A stretch of 47,333 bases of DNA from Tetrahymena elliotti 4EA (GCA_000231825.2 JH720339.1:1-47333), one strand, 5' to 3'; shown: positions 22,915 to 35,400, numbered from the stretch's first letter. A program made the numbers and translations. Notes: generated from the sequence alone by a model not told the origin.

Positions 22915-23629
22915 AAGTTTCTATTAATTAACATTGCATCCAATTACAATATATTTTAGCTTGTGTCTTAATCTAAAAAATTGTATCAGTAATTTTTACT
23001 ATGATAATAGTCCAAAATTAACCTAATCTTTTTGTAATAAAATATTTTCAAAATACTTCATTTAAATATTTCTATCAAATTATTTCCTTGATGTTTACTT
23101 TTTTTTTTATAAGTTTTTGCATAACTAACACAAAAAAAATTATTTCTACTAAAAACATTAAAGTAGCAATAGATGCAGATCATTTATGAAATTTTGATTG
23201 CTAATTATCATCTTCAATTGTTTTTTTAGTTCTTTATTTTTTTTTAATTTTCTTTTATGGGACATAAAACCAAGTTTGATACTAATAAATGGGGTTTATT
23301 TTTAGTTTAATTTGATCAAAAGAAATTCTTATTTTTGTATTTTTAAGTAAGAAAAAAGAAAAGAAATTCACTTCAGAAAAATAAAATTGGGAATTAATTG
23401 TTTACAAAGTTTTACATATAGTTTGTTTTTACTGATTAATTATTATATTGATGATAGTTCAGATAACGGGGAAAAAATTTACAAATGAGACAAGAATAAT
23501 TTTTAAAAATATTGATAATTGGTTGGTTGATTGGTTAGTTAATTAGTTAGTTAGTAACTTTTAAGAAATATATTAATTTAGTTTTTTTTGAAAAAGTTGT
23601 TCTCAGGAATTTGTTTGTTTTTTACAAGT
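22915..23629. other. convergent intergenic region
   Basis: 715 bp between the 3' ends of KIN17 (plus) and the lectin-like membrane protein (minus). It holds a GGTT/AGTT-type tetranucleotide tract at 23521-23555 but no gene. Confidence 0.5.
23521..23555. repeat. degenerate GGTT/TTAG tetranucleotide repeat
   Basis: About nine imperfect units running GGTT GGTT GATT GGTT AGTT AATT AGTT AGTT AG. G-rich for this genome and superficially telomere-like, but it lacks the GGGGTT unit of Tetrahymena telomeres. Confidence 0.75.
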
Positions 23630-25595
23630 TCAAGGATTTATTTCTATTGTGATAGATTCACTCCTTGACTTATCTTTTTATATTAGATCTTAGTCAGATA
23701 ATATCTTTGGCTATTGACGATTTGTCTATTAACCTTAGCAATTTTCATTTTCTAAAGTGGATTAAATTTCACTCAAAGTTTCTCTGTTATCATCTTTGTT
23801 ATCTTGGTTTTTGAAGAAAATTTACTCATCTTGCTTTTTTTCATTTTCAGGGCTATCCTTTTACTCCTCTTCATCTAATTATTGTAATTATGATTACTGC
23901 TATTTTATTTATTTAGTTTCTTATCTTTCAATAGCTTGCTAGAAACTTTAAACATTAAAGTGCTCAGAAAGTACATTTTTTTTGGTGCATTCCTCACTCA
24001 TTTCTACTATTACTGTCTTTTCATTATATACTTTAGGATTTTTTTCAGAGTGTTTTACACCAGTTAGTAAGTCTCTTGAAAGTAATACAGCAGTATTTTT
24101 TTTACGTTAAATTTATTTAAATTTTTAAGGGAATTCTAAAGTCACCTAATCCTTAGAATTATTACCATTATTACCAGTTTACTAATTGTTAGATAAACCT
24201 TAAATCTATAAACTATTTCCATTGAAATCACTACCAGATTAGCTGAAATCTTTGTTGCTAAATTTTTTGTGTTTAAAGTCTTAGTTTTATCCAAAGAACT
24301 TTAAATAGAAAGCTGAGAAAATAACAAAAACACCTACAAGTGAGCCAGCTACAATTAGGCATAGTATGTAAGGACTCATCTACTCTTATAAATAGCTCTC
24401 ATCTACATCTCTTAATATTACAGCACTAACCCAAATGCCAACTAATATTGTCTTTCCAGCTTTTTTGTCATTTTAATTATATAAATTAAAGATAATTTAA
24501 TTTAAAAAATATTACTTGTTCCAACAGAAGTTGAAGCTACATTATTCTCTTCATCAAAATAAAAATCTTTTTAAATAATCACTATTGGACCTTCTCTAAT
24601 ATCATATCCTCTAATTCCATATATATTAAATAATGCAAGAACTTTATCACCATCTACTTTAGCTTCAGAGCTAATAGTAGCATATCTATTGTCTAGTCTA
24701 GGGTTAACCCAAGGATGGCTTTTATATGTGTTATATTAGCTATCATATTAATTTCCTTTAAGCTCACCTATATACGAATTAGGGACATTCCAAATTAAAA
24801 TTGCTACAGAAACATATGAAATTTTAACATTATTCCAGGTTGATGCTAGAATATCTAATTTATTTCCACCTTCTTAAAATTATGTGTATGTTTTTATTGA
24901 AATATTTTAATTGATCTCTGATGATTAAACTCCTATTTTTAAAAATAAATTAATTAACTGATATCATATTTGCTAGAACAAGCTAGATAATTTAAATAAC
25001 TTTTATGATTAATTACAATAAATTTAAATTGTCTTTATGATTTTTGTATCATATTACCTAATAAAAAAGTGCTTGTATTGACTGCTCTTGTTGAAAATTA
25101 CCCATTAAGCTAAATAGATCCTATAACTTAGCTTTAAGGTTTAGATCTAGAATAAATATCATATTCATATAAATTTGGAGTTGGCTGAGAGAATAAATAA
25201 TAAACTTTAATAAAATCAGATTTTGAGAATGCTGCGTACATAAAAATGAAATTGAATTCACTCTCTTTTTCAAAACATTGAACTTCTATGTCAAAGCCAT
25301 CAGAAGATATTGCTTATACTTATGTTTGATAACTGTTCATGCTTCCGTGAACTAAAACTATGCTTTGAATTGTAAGTAGGACTTAGGGTTCATCTTAAAA
25401 AAGCTTACTAAATTAGATCCTCTTTTTATACAGAAATTTATTCTAGTTACTATCATAAGTTGGAACTACAGTCAAGTTAATCACTTTTTACTCATAATCT
25501 CCTAACATATTTGAGTTGCCTTTCTATGTAAATGCTTCGCTAACAAAGATAAAAGCACAAAATAATACTATCTTAAATACTTTGTTCATTATCAT
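23630..25595 (-). CDS. type I membrane protein, H-type-lectin-like ectodomain
   Basis: Three exons (25595-25058, 24932-24516, 24459-23630) give about 594 residues. A signal peptide (KVFKIVLFCAFIFVSEAF) leads an ectodomain. Residues about 35-120 resemble the H-type lectin fold: KRIQFSKLFQDEP, VLLTIQSIVL, YQTQVQAISSDGFDIEVQCF and FNFIFMYAAF. A second beta-rich region has YVSVAILIWNVP. Exon 3 holds one transmembrane helix near 348-372 (YILCLIVAGSLVGVFVIFSA) and a ~220-residue Gln/Asn/Glu-rich cytosolic tail with many Ser. Such proteins are common on ciliate surfaces, but the ligand is unknown. In-frame ATGs at 25595 and 25589 are both possible starts. The lectin call is by pattern only. Confidence 0.75.
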
Positions 25596-26948
25596 GTTTA
25601 TCTAATAATGTTTATTAATTTAAATGATTAGCATAAATTATTTATATCCTTATACACTTTTAATATTTTTTCATTTAAAAATTAGTCAAATAAATAGGAT
25701 TAATATCACAATTACCCACTCGAAAATTGATTATCTTAAGTTCGAATCAGCCAAGTAATTATTAGTAGTAACAAATAATTTTTTATTAAAAAGTTAATCC
25801 CTTTGTTTATCGCTTTAACTGGCTCATTCACAGCTCATTGATTGGATTCTATGATAAAATTTAATCTTATAAAATAGAATAATCTCTTAATACCCTTATT
25901 AAAAAGTTAATAAAAATATATTTTGTTCTAAAAATGGTTAAATGATTATACTTGTTTATTATTGTAAAAATATTATTTTTCTATTTTGTAAGCTTGAATG
26001 ATAATTTTAGTTTGAGAAACAAAAAAATTATCTTTCAGGTTAATTTTGATTTTCTGAACAATAATTAGGAAAATTGTTCTAAATTCTTCATAAACTCAGG
26101 CAAAAAACATAATTATAAATTATTTCTTAACAAAGGATTATCAAAATTAAGGTGGTATTTAGAGAAAAAAAAAGGTAAAATTAAAAGCATTACTTAGTAA
26201 CTATAATAATTAATTACACAATAATTAGGCGAAATACTTACTATAAATAAAAAATATATTTTGATTTACATTAAATCATTAATGAATATTAAAATACAAA
26301 TATTTAATAATAGTAAAAGCTTTCCAACAAAAATTTACATCTTAAAAAGGGAAAACTAAATTGTTTCTATTGATCCACATTTAAGTCTCAAAGATTTAGC
26401 ATTTAAATAAAGCTTTCTTAACAAAATTGCGTTTAATGTAATCTCTAACACTAAAATTATCAAAAATTAAATTAATTATTATCAATACTTTTTGATTCTA
26501 AATTTAGGATTTTGATTTTTTTAAATTTTATTAAAAAATATTAAATCAAAAATTTCTACCTTAATCTATTAAGTTTAGTTTATTTTATTTTAGCAAAAGT
26601 TAATAAATATATTAATTATTTGTTTTAAAATAGAATAATTATTTTTATTAAAAAAAAACCTTATGAATACTAAATACTTCATTAAATAAAAAAATAAAAC
26701 TAAAAATTAGCTGTTAACCCATAACAAAAATTTATATTTCAATTAGTGTTTATAAAATTTATTTTTTTTAAGCGGCTTCCTGAACCAAATATTTTAAAAA
26801 ATATTGTTAAATAGAACTATTACATAATTTAAAAAGTAAGATTTAATCAATGATATAGATAAGAAAATAAACTAAATTACAATTAGAATAGTATTAAGCC
26901 TAATAAAATTATGAATATTTATTATCATCCAAAAACTTTTGGGAATCA
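25596..26948. other. intergenic, no gene seen
   Basis: 1.35 kb of AT-rich DNA between two minus-strand genes. A GTTCGAATC string near 25740 suggested a tRNA but does not fold as one. No coding frame is defended. Confidence 0.5.
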
Positions 26949-27926
26949 TCATAAATCAGTATATTTTATTTGTTCATCTGAATCTTCATCTTATTCTTAT
27001 TGATTATTTAAAGTTTGTGATTGGTTAAATTTGTTCAAGTTGTCAAAGCAAATATAGGAAATATATTAAGTAATTGATTTATTTTATTAAATTGTTATTT
27101 GAATTGGCTGGACTCCACATGATATTGTGTGATCAGTGTGGTATTTATCAGGTATTTCATTTAATTTAATATGACTACCTTTTATCTTAATTTAAAATTG
27201 TTGATTTTAATAATCAGTATTTAATTTCATTTCTTTCTATTTTTGACAAAACTCATTATATGATTTATAAGCAACAGTATAGCTTGATATTGTCATACCG
27301 AAAAAGCATTCTTCATGCTCACTTTTTAGCTTTTCAATTAAAATTTCTCTATTTGATTTCATTGAATTAGCCTTCAACTCTTCTTTTTCTTTTTATACTA
27401 CTTTCAACTACTCTTCATAGTTAAGATTGTTGTAAATATGGTTAGGGTCTCTATTAAAATTCATATTCTTTTCACATTCTGTACCTATTGAGTCTATTAA
27501 AGGAATATGAAAATCACTTAAATCATTGAATTACATATTATTTAACTTTCTTTAACTCTTCTATGAGCTTTTTGCTTCTTCAGATTCATTTATATCTGGT
27601 ATTGTTTTTTCTAAAATCCTTAGAGATTCCTCTAATGATAAACTATCGTTTATATTTAAATTGCTAAAATTAGGCCTTTCATAATTATTATTTTTGTTTT
27701 ATCTTTTCAATATTTTTAACTCCTTTTCCATAAGTTCATCATATAACTAATTATCTGTTTTTATATCTTTATAATTAGGAATTTGAGCTCTTATTTTTTC
27801 TGCCTATAATACATTTAAATCTTAAAATATTTATGAATAAAAACTTAACATGAGTAAAAGAATTCAATATTTACATGAAACTAAAATAAATAAAACAGCT
27901 ATCAGATTGACTTAAGATATCTTCAT
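26949..27926 (-). CDS. small secreted or lumenal protein, unrecognised
   Basis: Two exons (27926-27875 and 27820-26949) with a 54-nt intron give 307 residues. Exon 1 plus the first codons of exon 2 encode a clear signal peptide, MKISQVNLIAVLFILVSYLN followed by VLQA. The intronless alternative starting inside the intron lacks any signal. The mature protein is charged and Asn/Gln-rich. It has a predicted helical middle (about residues 165-200, LKVVQKEKEELKANSMK) and a Cys-containing C-terminal half (CFFGMTISSYTVAYKSYNEF, ISCGVQPIQITI), and ends in an acidic tail. No transmembrane helix or retention signal is seen. I do not recognise a family. A granule-content or lumenal protein is possible but unproven. 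Confidence 0.8.
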
Positions 27927-28317
27927 GACTTTCTATAATTATTTGCTATTTTTTTTAAATTTAGTTTGGTCTTTAAACTTGCTTTTTTATGTGTTTATTA
28001 AAAGGAATTGTGTTTTAATTTAATTTTTAGATTATTTCAATTTTTTGGTTAAAAACTTATTAGTGAATGAATGTCTGTAAAAAAATATATTTTTTAAGTC
28101 TTTTTTTACGTTTCTAAAATATCTTTATTACATAAATACAAACAATAATTTTTAAAACAGCAAAATTAGAATTAACAAATGGATTAATCAATGAAAAAAT
28201 TATGTAATTTTTAAAAAAATAGAAGACAGACAAATTGAATTGGTTGTAAACAAAACATACATAAATAAACTCATATTTCTTAAACAAAAAAACATTGAAA
28301 AAATAGCCATTTGTTAT
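27927..28317. other. intergenic, no gene seen
   Basis: 391 bp between two minus-strand genes, AT-rich with no distinctive feature. Presumed promoter of the secreted protein. Confidence 0.5.
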
Positions 28318-29733
28318 TCAGTTTATATATTTTTCAAAAAGACTTTTTTCTTATTCGTCTTCAATAGGAATGACTTTGACAGTGACTGATTTAAATTTAG
28401 CTCCATAATGTCCTGCCCAAAAACAGGTGTCTTTACCAGAAATGTAGAAGTTAATCTTATGAGGAACTTTATCAGGCCAAGAGTGAATGTACTTTAGGTT
28501 GTAAAATTAATATTCTCTAGATAAATTTTTAATATCTCTTTTATATTAGAAAAGTGTATTTCCATCTTCTCCTAAGATTTCAATTCTTAAACTTGCTTCA
28601 CCTCCAAATCCAGTATCACTAAATTGTGCTCCTGCTACTACTGCATAATCACCTTTTTGAATTTTTCCAATTAGAAGTTCTGAGTTGTATTTAGTCTTAT
28701 CTTTAAAGATTTCCTCAAATGTCTTAGACCATAAGAGAGTGCACCATCCATAACTTGTTATAAAATTGCAATCCTTATCGGATTTCTAAATTTAAATTCC
28801 ATCACCTCCATTTTACACTATTTAGAAGTCTTGATATTAATTTCTTCCATCTGGATTTGAGACAAAGTTTTAAATTAAATTGAAATAGTTATGAATTTTT
28901 TCATATACAGTTCCTACTTCATCTTGTGGACAATGTTTAATCATCTTCTTTATGTATTTAATTGACTTAGGAATACCAGAATAAATACACCTGCAACCAA
29001 TTTTAGTTAGAACATAATCATCATGGCGGAAATGTGCAAAATCTTTGTTTAATCTAAACAATTTAGTTACTTCGGATGTGCTCAAGAAATCAATTAATTT
29101 TCTAAAAGCTGGCTTATATGATTTAAGAGAGTAAGAATGGAGTCTACGTTGATCTTCGCCATCATCATATGGTAATTCTTTAACTTCCATAGTAAAGCTA
29201 CTAATAGAATCCCAGCCTGGAGAAAAGTAACCTCCCATGCAAGTAAAGTGGAAACCTTCAGGAGCTTTAAGTGAGTATTAACCACCACCTTCTCCACCAA
29301 ACTTATATTCTTTTCCTTTATTTGTGACGACACCAAAGCAGTCAATAATCATACCTTTACTACCTTTCATTTCTACTATATATTCATTTTCATCAAGAGT
29401 AAAAGTCTTTATCAAATATTTTTTTGAGTTAAAAAGATCCTTAGGTCCAAATGCAAATCCAGCTATGATTTAATCAGGGTTTTGAATATTCTGATAGTGA
29501 AATTGCAATCCACAGATATAGCTATTTTCTGCTCTTTTACCTACTGTGAATTTGTAAATCCTATAATTTTTATTACCTATCTTAAAATAATCATCGAACT
29601 GAAGTTCGTCACCTACAGGAAAGTTTATTACTTTATCTTTGCACCAAATACCGCTCTTCTTTTCTTTCATTATTTTACATTCATAATACTCTAAAGGCTT
29701 TCTACCTAATAGCCCATTTTTTGTGTGATCCAT
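28318..29733 (-). CDS. jacalin-like / F-box-like / FBA-domain lectin protein
   Basis: Intronless frame of 471 residues. Residues about 65-185 look like a jacalin-type beta-prism lectin: YLIKTFTLDENEYIVEMKG, DCFGVVTNKGKEYKFGGEGG, then FHFTCMGGYFSPGWDSISS. Residues 208-243 (FRKLIDFLSTSEVTKLFRLN) recall an F-box. Residues 290-455 match the F-box-associated (FBA) sugar-binding domain of FBXO2/NCCRP1: NP...QNGGDGIQIQ, NFITSYGWC (324-331) and the diagnostic GKDTCFWAGHYGA (433-445). FBA proteins bind high-mannose N-glycans on misfolded glycoproteins and route them to ubiquitin ligases in the cytosol. No signal peptide is seen, which agrees. The FBA assignment is strong, jacalin is good, and the F-box is weak. 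FBA without an SCF role, as in NCCRP1, is the alternative. Confidence 0.85.
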
Positions 29734-30446
29734 AGCTTGCTTGTTATCTTTCTATAGTGGATATTTTTAATTAATTTAATTGATTGTTTAAATAATAATA
29801 TTAACAATTAGTGACTGAAGTATATCAAACAAACTCCTCAACTTTATGTTAGACATATAAATAAACATAACTTTCTCATTATTAGCTTAGTCATAAACAT
29901 CACATCAGAATGAAATTTTTTTCTATTACTAAAATTTTGCTCAGCAATCATTAGATTAAATCTTAATTTTTTTCTGATACTGTAACCTTCTTTTTTTATA
30001 CAATACATTTTATCTAAATAAATTAAAATTAAAATATTTATTATTTTTATCAAATTAAAAAAACTATGGAAGAATAAAATAAATACTTTGAAATATAATC
30101 TTTTTTTGATAATTTTAATTTATATTTCTATTTTTTAAGCATTCTTTGCAAGGACAGTTAATATTTAAAAAGATATTTCACCAATTTTTTATTTAAAAAT
30201 TTATTTAATAATTTTTAAGTTATTGATTTTTTAAAAATGAAATAGATTTTTTGTTCAATTTTCCAAAAGTTGAGTAAGTATAAAAGAAAAAGGGTTATTA
30301 ATGTATTTCCTAAATTTAATGAAATACAAACTTAAACTGAAAAATGAGGATTATCATAAAAATATTTACCAATCCATTAATTAATAAGTTTAAATAGTTA
30401 CAAAATGTATGAATAAATTAATATAAATTTACCATCATATTTATTA
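29734..30446. other. intergenic up to the mariner element
   Basis: About 710 bp. A TGA-free plus-strand frame of about 95 codons begins at ATG 30066, but its length is expected by chance in such AT-rich DNA and the composition is not protein-like. No other feature is seen. Confidence 0.4.
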
Positions 30447-30452
30447 GGTGAC

Positions 30453-30476
30453 CCAAAAAAAACTGCACAATTAACT
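30453..30476 (+). repeat. left terminal inverted repeat of the mariner element
   Basis: 24 bp identical to the complement of 31849-31872. A few outer bases (30447-30452) are poorly conserved. Confidence 0.9.
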
Positions 30477-30592
30477 TTTACCCAGACCAGGGATTATTTT
30501 CCACATAAATTAATTGAGTATAATTAGAAGAAATAATAATTAGTTCTAAATAATAGTATAAAAATTTTTAAGATAAATTTTATACATACAGT

Positions 30593-31500
30593 TCAATTTA
30601 AATAATTGCCTTATGAATTAATAATATGATTTAAGTCATTAATGAGATATGTAGGCTCATATCTTAGCTACTATTAACTTACTGAATTGAGGAAATTCTC
30701 AAGATATTCTTTTATATCTAAAATACCATTAAAAGATCTTTATCTTCATGAGTTTTCTAAGTTTCTGAAAATAAATCTATCACACAGATTCATATCTGTG
30801 AATAAGGAGTTTAGTTAATCACTTTGACTTTTTTCTCAAGTAAATAGCTTGTTGTTGCTCTTGAAATATGAGGCCTAGTGTTATCATTTTTCTATAAAAT
30901 TTTTTCAAAATAGTAATATCCATGAGAATTCAAAGCTACAGTGATCATAAACTTATGAGGTGTCATTTCTCTTTTCAATTTAAGGTCTCTTATCCCCAGG
31001 TCCAACCAGCATCTTACATTCTCCTTTGGTGAATGTGGCTCTAGAAATACCCATTTTTCATCAATTACAAAAACACCACTGCAATTTCTACTCTTTATGT
31101 TTTTTAATACTCTGATAAAGTATGAGAAACCCACTTGGCTGATAAACTGTGGTTATTCAAATCTTCTTTCAGATTTCTTTGAACTGTAGACCATGACAAT
31201 TCAGACTTATTGCTCAATTCGTTTATAGATTAATAAGAATCTTCTTCAATTAGTGACTGAATCAATCAAACATTTTTTTCTATTTTTTAAGATCTTGGCC
31301 TACCAGATCCTTATATTCTTTCAATAGAAACCCTTGTCCTTACTCTAAACTACTGTGCTAATGAGTATACTTACCTTTTACCTATTTATGTCTGATCTTA
31401 ATCTGAGTTGTCTAATAGCTTAACAAATTAATAAGAACCTTAGCCTTTATTAACTAATTTTTTTATGAAAAAATTTGTTTGCTCAGTGTTTTCCTTCCAT
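30593..31500 (-). pseudogene. mariner transposase pseudogene
   Basis: Reading on minus gives a transposase in pieces. An N-terminal helix-turn-helix part ends GSGRPRSQKIEK. A second helix-turn-helix (LIQSLIEEDSYQSINELSNK, then TVQRNLKEDL) follows. The catalytic region has VIDEKWVFLEPHSP (first Asp), KNDNTRPHIS (second Asp) and DMNLCDRF (third Asp), with DD34D-type spacing if one missing base is allowed for. Damage: in-frame TGA at 31266-31268, a frame change near 31105-31130, a one-base loss near 30797-30801, and TGA at 30746-30748. Several Gln positions are TAA/TAG, so the gene was written in ciliate code before it died. It cannot encode a working enzyme as it stands. Confidence 0.9.
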
Positions 31501-31848
31501 TTATTAAAAAAATATTTTGTTTGTTTGTTAACTAATTAATTTCTTTTCTTTTATATCTCATCTCACTATTTTTGAATAAATAATATGAGTGTCAGTTAAA
31601 TAAAATTTCATAATTAATAGATCTTGTTATCTTTTATTACCCAAACTATTTTTTTCCCATTCAAAAAATTAAAAATTATTGATACATTTATTTTCAAAAC
31701 TCATTTTTGAAGTTAAACAAAGAATCAATTTTTGAAAAGGAAATCTCTACAAAACAACAAAAAATTTATGACATTAATAAACCCTAAAAATAGTTAATTA
31801 AGATTATAATAGGTTCATTCATAATACACCTTTGATAGCCTAAACACA

Positions 31849-31872
31849 AGTTAATTGTGCAGTTTTTTTTGG
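31849..31872 (-). repeat. right terminal inverted repeat of the mariner element
   Basis: Reverse complement of 30453-30476 over 24 bp, including an eight-T run. It is followed by six diverged bases and TA. Confidence 0.9.
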
Positions 31873-31878
31873 ATTCCA

Positions 31879-32400
31879 TAATATTTCAAAAAATCATTTA
31901 TGAATCATATTTGAAGATATAGATTATTAAACTTAAATTAATTATTCAATTTAATCATTTGATTTTTTTTAATTTCTCTGAGCAATTCTTAATATTAGAT
32001 TTATTACACTATTATTCTTGAAAGTTATTGTTTTTTAAAATAAATTATCATTTATTTAAACCTATTTAAAGTTGGAATATCTTATTAAAAATGAATGAAT
32101 TAGCAAATTTTTATTGAATTCTGTAAAATATTAGTAATTCAGTTTTCTGAACCTTGAGTTTTGGATTAAAATTTAAATAAAATAACATATTTTAAAAACT
32201 TCGGTGTACCGGTTGGTGATACTATTGGAGGAAATACTGTAAATAAATACTTTATTATAATGTAATAGTTTGAAAATCAGAAAAATAAAATTATAATATT
32301 TTAATAATCATTTTATTATAAAATTAGTTGGTTTCTTTATATTAGAAACTCATATTGTTTATATCAAGAATAGTTTGATAAGTCTTTATAATTTATAAGG
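31879..32400. other. gap after the mariner element with a GC-rich coding-like patch
   Basis: 522 bp. From about 32097 a plus-strand frame without TGA runs into the following gene in the same phase. It contains a less AT-rich patch at 32198-32240 reading NFGVPVGDTIGGNT, then GTAAAT. This could be part of a longer first exon or an unrelated exon remnant; no ATG is seen upstream in frame. Confidence 0.35.
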
Positions 32401-35400
32401 ATGATTACTTTAGTTAAATCAGATTTTAATGTGAATTATTATATTTTTACATTATTTTTTTCAATATATAAAAATTAACTAGGCTATAAAGAAGTAGAAG
32501 AAAAGTTTGTAGAATTAATAGCTTGCTTTCGAAAAAACAGTAGCATAAATTTTATGGTACCTGTTAAAATAAAATTTTCAAAATCAGTAAGGAGTAACTC
32601 GCCTCTTTAGAAAACAAGAATATTGAACAAAAAAGACAATGATTCCTTTCATGATATCAAAAATATACCCATTAAAATTAAAAAAGAAGAGTAATTACGT
32701 ATGCAACAATTACTAAAAGGGAGTGAAGAATACAAGAATATTGATTAAAAGATTTCCATAAAAAATGAAGTTCTTCAGCATACAAATTCTGATGGCTTTA
32801 AATAAATATAAAGAAGCACATCCAATCATAAAAAATATGAGCTCAAAAGAGTTATTAACAAATAAGGGGAGTTGTATTATAAAAATGTAAATTCAATCCT
32901 ACCATTATCTATTATTTAGATAAATTTAACAAATTAATAAATCTATTCAATAATAGTCATTCCATAACAATTCTTAATGTTCGTCTGAGACTACAAATGA
33001 CTATGAAGCAAATGAGAGCCCTACCTTAGTTAAATTTAGCAACTTCAATCAAAAAAAGTTTATTGCCTTAGGTAATTCTTTATCATTTTAACGTATTTAA
33101 GTTTTAGTAAAGAACTAATTTTATTAATTTAAACAGTTAATGTATAATAAAATAATTTGTTAAATCCATCAAGTCCAAAGCTATTAAAAAGGAAATACAA
33201 GTTATAAGGATAAGCTTCATAAGATTCTGAAGAGAGCCTTATTAAATAGAATTAAGATGAAGTTTTCAAGTAAAACCTAAATTAAGAGAGGAAAGAATGC
33301 TAATCAATCATAAATATTAAAAATAAAGATGCTATACTTAAAACTTAAAGTGATTTTAGAAAAAAAAGTGAAGTGTAAAAAATACAAAATGATTCATAAA
33401 AGCAACCTTAAGTCTATGAAATTAATTAAAGAAAATAAAAGCAAACTGATCAGGTAAACGAAGTGTTAAATCAATTTGTAGAACTGAAAAAGAAAAATAT
33501 AACCAAATTAGATGTAAATTAACTTTCGCCATCAAAAAACTAAGATAATAACTTATTTTCAGAGCAATAAATGGGATAAAAGTAATCTTTACCTCAATTT
33601 AACTCTCCAAATATTATAAATAAAAAATAAAAAGAATATCCTTTAGAATAATAATTAGAAAAGGATGGAGCTAAATTGTCAACAGTAGGAAGATAAAAGA
33701 GAAAATCTTAAGTAAAATAAAAGAAAATAAAAATAAATAAATAGATGCTATTATAAAATGAATTAATGATAAACAATGTTAATTAGTAATAGAGCTCAAA
33801 CAATCCATATTAAAACTCTTTTTATATTACAGAGAGGAATAATATTTAGCTCAATAAAATAATGTAAGTATAATCAAATAATTAAATGTCTCCTACATAA
33901 CGAGCTTCACACTTCTTTCATCAAGATTAATTTTTTCAATCTAAAAAATTGAATTTAGAAGATATTACACCTTAATCTTAAACATTATAAACACCAAAAA
34001 ATTAATAAATAAATTTACCTGCTATTTACAATAGTTTGAAATATGAATCACAAAATAATTAAGATAAATCATTTGAATAGGAGGTCAGTATTAACTCAAA
34101 TAGATATCAATAAAAAGAAACCACACCTTAAGAAAATATTAACCAAGAAGACAAAAAATAGATTTCAATTCATTCTCTTTCAAATTAAAAATAAAATTAG
34201 TATGCTTAGTAATAAACTACTCCTTCTTCTTGTAAAAAAAAATCTGTTTAGATTGAAAAACAATCAGCCTCTAGCAGATAGTCTATGTAAATTAAAAAAT
34301 AAAATCATCAGAACTAGTAAGATTCACCAAAATGTGAAGGATAAAATCAAGCAAATAAACTAAAATCTTAAAGCAAAGATATTAGAACAAGTGAAACTAA
34401 CTCTTCCATATCTTCTTTATAAAATCCTTAAAATATAAACAACTCAGACTTAAAGTGTAGCTAAAAAATATTTTATGATCTCCCACCTTAATATTCAAAT
34501 AGGATTAAATTTCGTAAATTACATAGAATATATTTCAAGCCCAGAAACTATTTTAGAGGGTAATAAGTAGCTATCCTTCACTTTAATGGAGTTCTTGGAA
34601 TTTATGAAAACCCATTCTTTAAATTCTAAAAAACCTCTAATTCTGATATTCTTCAAACAGAAGAACAAAATGGATAACTAAAATTAAACAAAAATAACTC
34701 AAGTAATGAATAAGAAGATTCATTTGATTTAGAGGATGAAAGTAAATCTGATTCTGATGGATTGAGTAATTCTCAATTTAAAGAAATAACTTAATTTTAA
34801 GCAAAGACATATATCTCTGAGGAGAAGAAAAGTAATAATGAGTATTATTAGTAAGATGTTGAACATTAAGAGTTTAGTGATTTAAATGGGAGATTTAATT
34901 AAGAATAACTTCATATTATTTAAAATTTAAAGTAAACTCTTAAAAAAATAAGTTAATGGTATTATGTTATTTTAATACTTCCTTAAAAATCAGCTTTGTG
35001 GTTAGAAATAAGGGACTATTTAGTCTAATAACACTACTATTGTGATGCTATGTATTCATATGATAATTAAACTCATGATTATACATCATATTATAAAAGA
35101 AATGTAGACAACTTGGATATTTTAAATCCAGAGTTCAAAGTTCAGAATGATAATATTGAGTTTGTACCAAAAAAAGATTAAAAAGGAATAATAACAAGCA
35201 ATAAAACATTTTCATAAAATATGTATAATCCCTAAACAGATAAATTTAAGTAACAGTAGCAACAAAAAGAAAATAATCTATCTTTTCTAGGAACATTTTA
35301 TCCTTCAAATACTGTAAAAAGCTCAAAGGAAAGTGATTCTAACAACAGCAGTTTTAACTATGTCAGTGATAATTAATCCAGCCTAGATTTAGAATTACTA

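Larger units (their letters stand above)
30447..31878 (-). mobile_element. decayed mariner-family (Tc1/mariner) transposon
   Basis: About 1.43 kb bounded by inverted repeats and by TA dinucleotides at 30445-30446 and 31879-31880, as expected for the TA target of mariner elements. The inner 24 bp of the repeats (CC, eight A, then CTGCACAATTAACT) are identical at both ends (30453-30476 and 31849-31872). The outermost 6 bp have diverged. It contains one broken transposase gene on minus. Size and repeats fit a single full-length copy rather than a MITE. Confidence 0.88.

Noticed and set aside
23521..23555. Internal telomere or chromosome-breakage site
   Set aside because: The repeat is GGTT/AGTT-like and lacks GGGGTT units, and no 15-bp chromosome-breakage-type motif was recognised nearby.
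25700..25770. tRNA suggested by GTTCGAATC
   Set aside because: The T-stem cannot pair, no D-arm or acceptor stem is found on either strand, and the string is itself nearly palindromic.
30066..30349. Plus-strand 95-codon frame starting with ATG, as a possible first exon of the large tail-anchored gene
   Set aside because: With TGA as the only stop, frames of this length are expected by chance in 80% A+T DNA. The composition is low complexity and no splice partner is convincing.
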